A DNA stretch of 64,000 bases. Source: Maribacter forsetii DSM 18668. Lineage in GTDB: Bacteria; Bacteroidota; Bacteroidia; Flavobacteriales; Flavobacteriaceae. Shown in pieces: positions 17,941 to 25,865 of the stretch. The DNA is taken from positions 558,001 through 622,000 of the forward strand of contig NZ_JQLH01000001.1 in NCBI RefSeq assembly GCF_000744105.1, given 5' to 3'. A program made the position numbers and the translations under genes. Each line of letters opens with the position of its first letter. Position 1 is the stretch's first letter. The notes under the pieces were generated by a model that had not been told where the DNA came from, searched no databases, and worked only from the letters and a program-made list of their open reading frames with translations.

Positions 17941-18642
17941 TTATTTTACGTATTGAACCTCAATAACATCTCCTGCATACACGGACCAATCATTTGGTAC
18001 AGTGGTATTTGGAACCAAAGTAACTGTTGAGGCAGCAATAGTATAATCTAAATTTGCAATTAATTTTGCTCCATTTCTATACACCCATACTTGGCTAAAT
18101 ACCGGTAATACAGGTGAGCCTGTAAGGGCATAGGTAGTTTGACTAGCAGTTGCCGTAAAAGCCTCTTGTCCACTTTGTATTAAATCCGTAGCCAACAATT
18201 TTTTGGTTGCACCTGTAGCTTCATCTCTAACTAATATGGTATAACCGGTTCCTGTACCTGCATCAGATTCCGTAGTAGCGTCTACAGATGCATTTTCAGT
18301 TGTGTTATCTATTAATTCTAGACCGTTTAATCCAAATAATTTTCCATCTATATCAATAAACGTAGAGTCAGTTAGTACGCCACCTAGTTGCCAAGTTGTA
18401 GTAGTTACATTATCGGTTGTGTTCGAAAGCATGGTAATACCATTTTGCGATTGTAGATATTTAATGGTTCCTTTATTATCTACTACTCTAACTGCTCCTG
18501 CAGTGGTTGTAGTACCCGGATTAATATCGCTTTGTTTGGTAACGTCTCCCGTGGTCTGTTGAGCACTAAGTGTTATGCCTAATAACAATGTAAAGACTAC
18601 AAGTATTTTTCTATAGTTCTGATAATTTTTTTTTGAGTTCAT
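17941..18642 (-). CDS. Exported protein with phage-fibre-like C-terminal module
   Basis: A 233-residue exported protein of unknown function. The signal peptide ends near LGITLSAQ (residue 28). The C-terminal 70 residues follow the pattern seen at the ends of phage tail-fibre proteins: AFTATASQTTYALTGS, VWVYRNGAKL, DYTIAASTVTLVP, then AGDVIEVQYVK. The neighbouring gene at 18686 ends with the same kind of module, so the two are probably related by duplication. The middle carries Thr/Asn-rich segments such as GGVLTDSTFIDIDGKLFGL. It is second in the four-gene operon, 43 bases after the first gene. Likely an extracellular or surface fibre subunit; inference. Confidence 0.72.
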   Translation of the reverse strand: MNSKKNYQNYRKILVVFTLLLGITLSAQQTTGDVTKQSDINPGTTTTAGAVRVVDNKGTIKYLQSQNGITMLSNTTDNVTTTTWQLGGVLTDSTFIDIDGKLFGLNGLELIDNTTENASVDATTESDAGTGTGYTILVRDEATGATKKLLATDLIQSGQEAFTATASQTTYALTGSPVLPVFSQVWVYRNGAKLIANLDYTIAASTVTLVPNTTVPNDWSVYAGDVIEVQYVK

Positions 18643-18685
18643 AATATTTAATTTAAAATTTAGCTAATTTATTTATATTGAATTA

Positions 18686-19177
18686 TTAGAATATTTGTAC
18701 GATTCTTATCGTATCATTTTGATAGCACGTCGCGCCGCTTTCTAGTTGAATTGTGTTAGCGTTTAGAGTGGTAAAAGCTATTTTTACACCGTTTCTAAAT
18801 ACCTCTACTTTGTTATCGTCAATTATAGGAATGGGTGTGGTAAATTGGGTTTGACCGGTACTTGCAGTAATTACTGTTTGTTCTTGATTCTGTTCTGTAT
18901 TAGTTTCCTCGCAGAGACTTATCCAACTGGTTCCATTATAGGAATGAATGCAACCGGTATCTATATTATATACCAAACCACCGGCCAATGGATTTAAAGC
19001 CATCATTTGATCATTGGTCATACGCGTAAGTACCATGACCTTAGAAGTACTTTCTAATTCTAATATAGATGTTTCATCAATAGAATTGATATCGTCACCA
19101 ATTTTTACTTGTGCTGTTAAAGTAGATGTTAGTCCAAAAATTGATAAAAATAAAATGTAAGTTTTAGTTATTTTCAT
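18686..19177 (-). CDS. Exported small fibre-like protein, first gene of surface operon
   Basis: A 163-residue exported protein. Signal peptide: MKITKTYILFLSIFGLTSTLTAQ. Residues about 24-90 (VKIGDD, SILELESTSKVMVLTRMTNDQM, GGLVYNIDTGCIHSYNGTSW) match the head module of Bacteroidota tail-fibre-like surface proteins, usually read as VGIGT...LDVSS...PRMT...YNT...YNG-W. Residues about 100-163 repeat the fibre module of the next gene (VEVFRNGVKIAFTTL, then NDTIRIVQIF). Two cysteines, in DTGC and SLCEE, may form a disulfide. The start is the ATG at 19177, directly below a 19-base palindrome. Function unknown; likely surface-exposed. Confidence 0.75.
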   Translation of the reverse strand: MKITKTYILFLSIFGLTSTLTAQVKIGDDINSIDETSILELESTSKVMVLTRMTNDQMMALNPLAGGLVYNIDTGCIHSYNGTSWISLCEETNTEQNQEQTVITASTGQTQFTTPIPIIDDNKVEVFRNGVKIAFTTLNANTIQLESGATCYQNDTIRIVQIF

Positions 19178-19196
19178 TATCGAATTATATTCGATA
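19178..19196. promoter_or_regulatory. Perfect 19-base palindrome abutting start codon
   Basis: TATCGAAT-TAT-ATTCGATA is a perfect inverted repeat with 8-base arms. It begins one base from the ATG of the first surface-operon gene, where a ribosome would load. It could be a protein operator or an RNA hairpin that hides the start; neither can be decided from sequence. Confidence 0.5.
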
Positions 19197-19361
19197 CTAA
19201 ATAACTGATTAATAGATCAGTGAATGAAATATTGTTGTAAAATGTAAGAAAAGACACATGAAACCCTATAAATATGTTGTAAGAATAATCTTATATAAAT
19301 ACGTTTTTGTATTTGTATTTACTCATTGAATATTTAAGTAATTTTCAATATTAAAACTTAA

Positions 19362-20195
19362 TTAGAAATTGACAGTAACGCCCAATTGCCCTGGTCCAAA
19401 ATTAAGGTTCCAACTTACCATTTTTGTTTGGTTGTTGTATTTTTCATCATACCTCCTATCTAGGTATCTATCAATAGATTCTACAGTAGCAATACTTATA
19501 GCGAAGGCAAATACCATATCACTTAAATAATGTTGACCATCCCATACTCGAGAAATACCCGGAATGGCACCTAAGGTGTAAATACCAGCTTTTACCCACG
19601 GATTCTTAAATTGTTTACCAATAGCATAGGCATTGGTAAAGGCAAGTAATGCATGCCCAGACGGGAAAGAATGAAAGTTTCTACTTGAATTAAAAGGGTC
19701 AAAAGTATCTTTGCCCAAATTTGCTACTGGTCTTGCTCTACCTACTACAGATTTTAACACCTGTTGTAACAGACCTGCAGAGGTGGCCGATGATATTAAC
19801 AGCACCCCCGTTCTTCTCAATTTTTCATTCTTTGTAATTAGTCCTACTGCATAAACTCCAGAAGTAGCCATGTAATTATTTGAGGGACTGCCATAAAATT
19901 CACCATAATCACGAAGAAATTGAGGTACACCTTCTCTATTGTTTCTAATAAACCGAGATGTTTCATCATCTATTAAATAAACTAAACCAGTACCACCAAC
20001 TACAGCACCAAATTGAGCCCATTGATCACCTTTCCAATGAAAAGGGCGTGCGTAAGAATACCCAACTCCCTTAAACATACTTCCCACGTCATATTTGAAC
20101 ATGTTCCAACGAGTTTCTGTAGAATCATTATTTATATCTTGTGCGCTTGCTGAAATGTAAAAGGCTAGAAATAGGAGGGTAGAAATTTTTTTCAT
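19362..20195 (-). CDS. PAP2-family membrane phosphatase
   Basis: A 277-residue phosphatase of the PAP2 / acid phosphatase superfamily. All three signature blocks are present: KSVVGRARP (KX6RP), SFPSGHA, and SRVWDGQHYLSD (SRX5HX3D, with the catalytic His). Residues 1-18 form a signal peptide (MKKISTLLFLAFYISASA). Several hydrophobic stretches follow, including GAVVGGTGLVYLI and MVFAFAISIATVES, so the active site probably faces the periplasm. Likely substrates are lipid phosphates such as undecaprenyl pyrophosphate or phosphatidate, by family knowledge only. Its own promoter box lies just upstream, separating it from the deacetylase gene 78 bases away. Confidence 0.9.
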   Translation of the reverse strand: MKKISTLLFLAFYISASAQDINNDSTETRWNMFKYDVGSMFKGVGYSYARPFHWKGDQWAQFGAVVGGTGLVYLIDDETSRFIRNNREGVPQFLRDYGEFYGSPSNNYMATSGVYAVGLITKNEKLRRTGVLLISSATSAGLLQQVLKSVVGRARPVANLGKDTFDPFNSSRNFHSFPSGHALLAFTNAYAIGKQFKNPWVKAGIYTLGAIPGISRVWDGQHYLSDMVFAFAISIATVESIDRYLDRRYDEKYNNQTKMVSWNLNFGPGQLGVTVNF

Positions 20196-20199
20196 GGCG

Positions 20200-20207
20200 C
20201 AAATTTA
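20200..20207 (-). promoter_or_regulatory. PAP2 gene -7 box TAAATTTG, near-leaderless
   Basis: On the minus strand TAAATTTG matches TAnnTTTG and ends four bases before the ATG at 20195. A transcript from it would start at or next to the start codon. No good -33 TTTG is seen. Confidence 0.5.
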
Positions 20208-20273
20208 AAGTTCTGATTGTTTAGAATATAATCAAATTAGATCAATGTTTTGCCTAAAACGTTTTCAACGACC

Positions 20274-21176
20274 TTAAAAAAATAGATTTTGAGCTATTCT
20301 AAAGGTATTGGCATGTGCTTCAACAATAATTTTGATGTCAGGAGAATAACCACCACCCATACTACATTGCACGGGTATTTTTAGATTATGGCATGTTGTT
20401 AAAACAAATTCATCCCGCTTTTTGCAACCTTCTAATGTTAGAGCAAGAGTGCCTAATTTATCACTTTCTAAAATGTCAACACCACAGAGGTAAAAGATGA
20501 AATCGGGCTTAACGGTATCTATTAGTTTTGGTAAATTTTCTTTTAATATAGAAAGATAGGTGTCATCAGTAGTTCCCTTTGGCAAAGGAATATCTAAGTC
20601 CGACTTTTCTTTTTTAAACGGATAATTACTTTCGCCATGCATGGAGAATGTAAATACTGCATCATTCTTTTCAAATATTTCTGCAGTTCCGTTACCTTGA
20701 TGTACATCTAAATCTACAATGAGAATCTTTTTCGCAAAACCTTTGTTTAATAAATATTGAGCGCCAATTGCTTGGTCGTTCAACATACAAAATGCTTCCC
20801 CATGATCGCTATAGGCGTGGTGGGTTCCACCGGCAATGTTCATGGCAATTCCATATTCTAAGGCAAAATCGCATCCTTTTATCGTTCCATCGGCAATAAT
20901 ACGTTCTCGCTCTACTAAATCTTCTGAGAGGGGAAAGCCTATTTTACGAGCCATTTTGGGCGAAATCATCATATTCAACAAATCATAGAAATACTCAGGG
21001 TCGTGAACAGCTACAATATGCTTGTCATTTGGAATGCCTGGTTCAAAGAAATTATCTTCTGTACAGGTGCCTTCATGAATTAATTGCTGCGGTAATAGCT
21101 CATATTTTTCCATAGGGAAGCGATGCCCTTCTGGTAGCGGATGTTTATATATAGGATGATTTGCTATTTTCAGCAT
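20274..21176 (-). CDS. Histone deacetylase-family amidohydrolase
   Basis: A 300-residue zinc hydrolase of the arginase/deacetylase fold (AcuC / acetylpolyamine amidohydrolase relatives). Active-site segments: GGTHHAYSDHGEAFCMLND (charge-relay His pair), KKILIVDLDVHQGNGTAEIF (zinc Asp and His), FTFSMHGESNYPFKK, and FYLCGVDILESDKLGTLALT (second zinc Asp). The end GGGYSPD carries the usual glycine-rich loop with the transition-state Tyr. Length is normal for bacterial members. It removes acetyl groups from an amine such as a polyamine or protein lysine; substrate unknown. It starts eight bases after the tex stop, so the two share a transcript. Confidence 0.9.
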   Translation of the reverse strand: MLKIANHPIYKHPLPEGHRFPMEKYELLPQQLIHEGTCTEDNFFEPGIPNDKHIVAVHDPEYFYDLLNMMISPKMARKIGFPLSEDLVERERIIADGTIKGCDFALEYGIAMNIAGGTHHAYSDHGEAFCMLNDQAIGAQYLLNKGFAKKILIVDLDVHQGNGTAEIFEKNDAVFTFSMHGESNYPFKKEKSDLDIPLPKGTTDDTYLSILKENLPKLIDTVKPDFIFYLCGVDILESDKLGTLALTLEGCKKRDEFVLTTCHNLKIPVQCSMGGGYSPDIKIIVEAHANTFRIAQNLFF

Positions 21177-21184
21177 CAGTTCAA

Positions 21185-23308
21185 TTATTTATGCAACTTT
21201 AATTGAATACGTTTTCTCGTAACATCCACATCTAAAACCTTTACAATAATCTGCTGATGTAAATGCACATGTTCATTTACATCTTTTACAAAAGAGTCAG
21301 AAAGGTTGGAAACATGAATTAGTCCACTTTCCTTTATACCTATATCTACAAAACAACCAAAGTTGGTAATGTTATTTACAATGCCTGGTAACAATTGACC
21401 GCTATGTAAATCAGTAATAGATTTAATGGTTTGATCAAAGGTGAACACTTTTGCTTTCTCACGACGGTCCAACCCTGGTTTTTCCAACTCCGAACGAATA
21501 TCCTCTAAAGTTGGCAGTCCAACATCATTGGTGCAATATTTTTGAATATCAATTTCTTTGAGCAACGTTTTATTTCCGATCAATGATAGAATTTCTGTTC
21601 CTTTATCTTTCGCCATCTGCTTGACTATTCCATAACTTTCTGGGTGTACGGCAGAATCATCTAGCGGATTTTCAGCATCTTTAATACGTAAAAACGCTGC
21701 ACCTTGCTCAAATGCCTTACCGCCTAATCGCGGGACATCCTTTATGTCTTTCCTGCTTTTAAAAGCTCCTTTTTCTTTTCGTTGGGTAACAATATTCTCG
21801 GCTAATTTAGGACCAATACCAGATACATAACTCAATAAAGGAACGCTAGCTGTATTGATGTTCACGCCCACAGAATTTACACAACTTTCAACAACCGTAT
21901 CTAACGAGGTCTTTAATTTGCCCTGGTCCACATCATGTTGATATTGCCCTACACCAATAGATTTTGGATCAATTTTTACCAGTTCGGCAAGTGGGTCAGC
22001 CAAACGTCTGCCTATAGAAACGGCACCACGTACGGTAACATCATAATTTGGGAATTCATCTCTTGCAATTTTAGAGGCGGAATAAATAGAGGCACCGGCT
22101 TCACTGACTACGAATACTTCAACAGGATTGTTAAAAATCACTTTTTTCACAACCTGTTCTGTTTCTCTTGATGCCGTACCGTTACCAATGGCTATGGCTT
22201 CTATCTTATAGGCATTTGCCAATGAACTTAATTTCTTTATCGCCCCAGCAACATCATTTTGTGGTGCATGTGGATAAATTGTTTCATTATGTACTAAATT
22301 GCCCTGTGCATCTAAGCAAACCACTTTACAACCCGTTCTAAAACCTGGATCTATGGCAAGAATACGTTTTTCGCCTAGAGGTGCGCCAAGTAATAATTGT
22401 CTTAGATTATTGGAGAAAACAGCAATAGCTTCATCATCCGCTTTTTCTTTTGCTCCCTTGAGCAATTCATTGGATAGGGACGGAAACAACAATCTTTTAT
22501 AGGCATCTGCGAGGGCTAGTTCAATTTGCTGTCCACAGGCATTGTTTGTTGTTATGATTCTATTTTCAATTCTATCTAATAAGCGTTCATCATCCAACTC
22601 AATTTTAACCCTTATGAATTTTTCGGATTCGGCACGTAAAATGGCAAGTAATCGGTGAGACGGACATTTATTCAAAGGTTCGCTCCAATCAAAATAATCT
22701 CTGAATTTCTGAGCCTTTTCATCGTCCTTTTTAGTACCTATTACTTTGGTGCTAATAATGGCAAATCGCGCTAATTGAGATCTTATGGAACTTCTTATAT
22801 CTGTGCGTTCATTGATCCACTCAGAAATAATATGGCGTGCTCCTTCTAAAGCATCATCTTCATTTTCTATGGTTGCATTGAGATATTTGGATGCTGTGAA
22901 ATCAATATTGTCATCACGTTGCGCCATTATGATTTTTGCTAACGGCTCTAAGCCGTTTTTACGGGCTACTTCGGCTTTGGTTTTTTTACTCTTTTTAAAT
23001 GGGAGGTATAAATCTTCTAATTGGGTGAGATCTTCAGCCTTTTCAAATTTCTGTTTCAATTCAGTAGTTAATACTCCTTGCTCGTCTACAGCCTTTATAA
23101 TTGCTTTTTTACGCTTATCAAGGGCTTCATATTGTTCTTTGAATTTAACTATTGCACCTACTTGTACTTCATCCAAATTGCCCGTACGTTCTTTACGATA
23201 CCTAGAAATAAAAGGTATGGTACAATCGGCATTTAAAAGCTCAATAGTATTTTGAATTCCCTTCTCTGGCAATTGGGTATGTTTTAGTATATAAGGCAGT
23301 AATTGCAT
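21185..23308 (-). CDS. tex: Tex-family RNA-binding transcription accessory protein
   Basis: A 707-residue Tex protein, a nucleic-acid-binding factor resembling eukaryotic Spt6. The order is standard: N-terminal helical region with PFISRYRKERTGNLDE, the YqgF/RNase H-like domain (RILAIDPGFRTGCKVVCLD, then AIAIGNGTASRETEQ), helix-hairpin-helix repeats (NTASVPLLSYVSGIGPKLAENI and KDVPRLGGKAFEQGAAFLRI), and a C-terminal S1 RNA-binding domain (GQLLPGIVNNITNFGCFVDIG...SGLIHVSNLS). I prefer the ATG at 23308; an in-frame ATG at 23341 would add 11 basic residues before the conserved start. It is probably co-transcribed with the deacetylase gene. Cytoplasmic. Confidence 0.93.
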   Translation of the reverse strand: MQLLPYILKHTQLPEKGIQNTIELLNADCTIPFISRYRKERTGNLDEVQVGAIVKFKEQYEALDKRKKAIIKAVDEQGVLTTELKQKFEKAEDLTQLEDLYLPFKKSKKTKAEVARKNGLEPLAKIIMAQRDDNIDFTASKYLNATIENEDDALEGARHIISEWINERTDIRSSIRSQLARFAIISTKVIGTKKDDEKAQKFRDYFDWSEPLNKCPSHRLLAILRAESEKFIRVKIELDDERLLDRIENRIITTNNACGQQIELALADAYKRLLFPSLSNELLKGAKEKADDEAIAVFSNNLRQLLLGAPLGEKRILAIDPGFRTGCKVVCLDAQGNLVHNETIYPHAPQNDVAGAIKKLSSLANAYKIEAIAIGNGTASRETEQVVKKVIFNNPVEVFVVSEAGASIYSASKIARDEFPNYDVTVRGAVSIGRRLADPLAELVKIDPKSIGVGQYQHDVDQGKLKTSLDTVVESCVNSVGVNINTASVPLLSYVSGIGPKLAENIVTQRKEKGAFKSRKDIKDVPRLGGKAFEQGAAFLRIKDAENPLDDSAVHPESYGIVKQMAKDKGTEILSLIGNKTLLKEIDIQKYCTNDVGLPTLEDIRSELEKPGLDRREKAKVFTFDQTIKSITDLHSGQLLPGIVNNITNFGCFVDIGIKESGLIHVSNLSDSFVKDVNEHVHLHQQIIVKVLDVDVTRKRIQLKLHK

Positions 23309-23493
23309 GTAAAATCGTTTAGAACTTTTAAAAATACCCATTATTAGGTATTGAAATCAAGCTGATCTAGGTATTTATTTGTCAATAATATTCTCCCCTA
23401 ATAATTCTCCCCCGGTTCGCATTTAAAATAGCACAGTTGTGATGGAGTAACTGATTCTATATATTATTAATCATTAACCAAAACCAAACCATT

Positions 23494-25788
23494 ATGAAAG
23501 TAAAAGTATTTACTATTTTTTGTGCAATCTTGCTCACCATTGGGTGTAGTAAAAACGATGACACAGTAGAAGAAACACAAGTTGAAAAACCAGAAGAGCA
23601 AGAGCTGCCCAATGAACCTACTTCTGTTACGGTACTAACCGGTAAATTTATTGATGGCGCAGTACAAGGACTAACTTTTGAAACTGCAACCCAAGAAGGA
23701 GTTACTAACGCAGATGGAGAATTTAATTATGTTGAAGGTGAAGAAATTACCTTTAAGGTAGGTGAAGTAATATTAGGCTCTGTAGTTGCAAAAGAGGAAA
23801 TTACACCAATAGATATTGCTCAGGTGACAGATCCTAGTGCGAATCTTGAAAGCCCAATTTCCAAAAACATAGCGGCTTTTTTACAAACTTTGGATGATGA
23901 TCAAGATCATGCTAACGGTATTAATTTAACGGCAGATGTTATTGCTGCAGTGGACCTACAAAGCATAGATTTTTCTAGTAGCGTATCATCCACTCTTGCA
24001 GATATAGTCATTAATGTTTCTCAACAAACGGGTGCTTATTTAGAGATTGTTTATCCTGAAATAGCTGCTGCTAATATGGCAACTGCGTTAGAGTTGGAGT
24101 ATACGCCACAAGAGAATTTGGCATTGTCACATTTACTACCATTTTTTGAGTCATATTATGCCGCAGATGTTCCAAGTTCAGCTGTTTATAAAAATTCTTT
24201 TAACACAGATGGTATATTGATTTCAACACAAGTAATTTATAGATACTCGGGTAGGGTATCAATGGAATTTAACTTTTCAGGTTTTAATGAAAATGGATTG
24301 CCTTCTCAATTTAGTAGGTCGGCTATCAGCCCCGTTTTATTAGGAGGTAGTTTTAATTCACCTGTGAACACACAAATATCTGAATTTAGTTTATCGTACA
24401 ACAGCAGTAATCAAGTTGAAAGAATAGTGTATGAGAATTCCTTGAATGATGGAGAACAATATATTCTTGTTAGTGAGTGGAGTGAGGAAAATAGACCGAT
24501 TTTATATCAAGATATTTATGTAGAAGATATAGATGCTTATAAGGTAACAACTACAATTTTAAATGCTTTTAATGAGGGTAAATTGATTTCACGAACCAGA
24601 GGTGTAATAACTGAAAGTAATGATGCTGAAAATGGTTATTACTCTAATACTGAACTTGAAGTTGCAAAGACTTACAATTATAATGACGCAGGTAACTTTT
24701 CAGAAATTTCAACTAACGGTAGTTATAGCTCTTCATGGCAATTGGAAGGAGGAGATGTGAATGAGTTTAATTCGTCTACAGATGAATTGTTGGTCGTAAA
24801 ATATAGGGATAATAATACTTTAGAAGAAATGACGATTACTGGTAACAGAATCAATAATGATGATAGCTTGTTTACATCTGCAAGCGAATATATTTTTGAT
24901 GAGAATGAGTTTTTAATAAAGTTAAGTTATACTGATTCTTTTGAACAACTTCGCGAATATACATATCAAGCAGGAGTCTTAACCAGAGTCATTGAGTATA
25001 ATTATGGTCTTTTAAATTATGATACAACTTATGCACTTGACGGTTCATATGTTCAAACTGGATTTGAATATGACGATAATTCAGAGATTTCTTTTTCATA
25101 TGCTAATAGTTGGGCTTTGAATTCTATGGGAACTTATGTGGTTAATAAGACAGAATATTTCGATGAAGACGGAATTTTAACTAGTTATTTGATTTATGAG
25201 TTCTATGATAACGGAGTTAGAAAAAAAACGAAATCTTATGACCCCTTTAACGAACTCAATTGGATCGATTATTATGACGAAAATGGTTATTGGATAAAAG
25301 CTGAATATTTTTATTTAGGAGCTGTTGACTATACGTATCTATATGAAAACGATGAAAATGGTAATAGATTAAGTTCTGAAGGTTATGATGCGAATGGAAC
25401 CTTGTCTGTCGCATATTATTATAATGATTTAGGTTATGTTTCTTATGAAGAGTATTATGTTCAAGGAGTTCTAGAGGAATATTACAATTATAACTATGAG
25501 AACAATATTCTAATAACCGTTGATGGCTATTTGGCAAACGGTCAGCTATATTTAATTGAGTATTATGAAGATGGTATTTATGTAAGGTCTGAGTTTTTTG
25601 ATGAAGACGGTAACCTTACTAATACCTCTACTGGAAAGTCATTTAGCGTTCAAGCAAATAGACGTTTAGCATCTTTAAAATTAGACGCTGCTAAAAGGTT
25701 ACATGTTATTTACGAATCTAAATCGGTTAAGCGTATCATTAAATCTAAGTATGCTCTTAAAGACAAGCGCATGCTAGAACAGTATTAA
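23494..25788 (+). CDS. Large repeat-containing surface lipoprotein
   Basis: A 764-residue lipoprotein of unknown function. The lipobox LTIGC puts the acylated Cys at residue 18, followed by SKNDD, the kind of acidic signal that exports Bacteroidota lipoproteins to the cell surface. After a Glu/Pro-rich linker comes a domain (about 45-130, TGKFIDGAVQGLTFET, GVTNADGEFNYVEGEEITF) seen in other surface proteins. Residues about 220-720 form a long series of Tyr/Asn/Asp-rich beta repeats (YDENGYWIKAEYF, YENDENGNRLSSEGYDANG, FFDEDGNL) recalling YD (RHS) or MORN-like/YwqK repeats. The last 50 residues are basic and lysine-rich. No toxin domain is visible. It is a single gene ended by a strong terminator. 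Confidence 0.78.
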   Translation: MKVKVFTIFCAILLTIGCSKNDDTVEETQVEKPEEQELPNEPTSVTVLTGKFIDGAVQGLTFETATQEGVTNADGEFNYVEGEEITFKVGEVILGSVVAKEEITPIDIAQVTDPSANLESPISKNIAAFLQTLDDDQDHANGINLTADVIAAVDLQSIDFSSSVSSTLADIVINVSQQTGAYLEIVYPEIAAANMATALELEYTPQENLALSHLLPFFESYYAADVPSSAVYKNSFNTDGILISTQVIYRYSGRVSMEFNFSGFNENGLPSQFSRSAISPVLLGGSFNSPVNTQISEFSLSYNSSNQVERIVYENSLNDGEQYILVSEWSEENRPILYQDIYVEDIDAYKVTTTILNAFNEGKLISRTRGVITESNDAENGYYSNTELEVAKTYNYNDAGNFSEISTNGSYSSSWQLEGGDVNEFNSSTDELLVVKYRDNNTLEEMTITGNRINNDDSLFTSASEYIFDENEFLIKLSYTDSFEQLREYTYQAGVLTRVIEYNYGLLNYDTTYALDGSYVQTGFEYDDNSEISFSYANSWALNSMGTYVVNKTEYFDEDGILTSYLIYEFYDNGVRKKTKSYDPFNELNWIDYYDENGYWIKAEYFYLGAVDYTYLYENDENGNRLSSEGYDANGTLSVAYYYNDLGYVSYEEYYVQGVLEEYYNYNYENNILITVDGYLANGQLYLIEYYEDGIYVRSEFFDEDGNLTNTSTGKSFSVQANRRLASLKLDAAKRLHVIYESKSVKRIIKSKYALKDKRMLEQY

Positions 25789-25811
25789 ACGATGACATAA
25801 TATGATAAAAT

Positions 25812-25845
25812 AAAAAGCCTAGGTGAATATTCACCTAGGCTTTTT
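25812..25845. terminator. Bidirectional intrinsic terminator
   Basis: AAAAAGCCTAGGTGAATATTCACCTAGGCTTTTT is a perfect inverted repeat with an A-run on one side and a T-run on the other. It lies between the convergent lipoprotein gene and metG and can stop transcription from both sides. Confidence 0.92.
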
Positions 25846-25865
25846 AAATGTATAAAAATTGTTTA

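Noticed and set aside
15347..19177. Tail-fibre-like genes as prophage remnant
   Set aside because: All four have signal peptides, the last has a T9SS domain, and no capsid, terminase or integrase gene is present.
25256..25537. 93-residue minus-strand open frame
   Set aside because: Shadow of the Tyr/Asn-rich repeats in the lipoprotein; composition of His/Asn/Leu is an antisense artefact.
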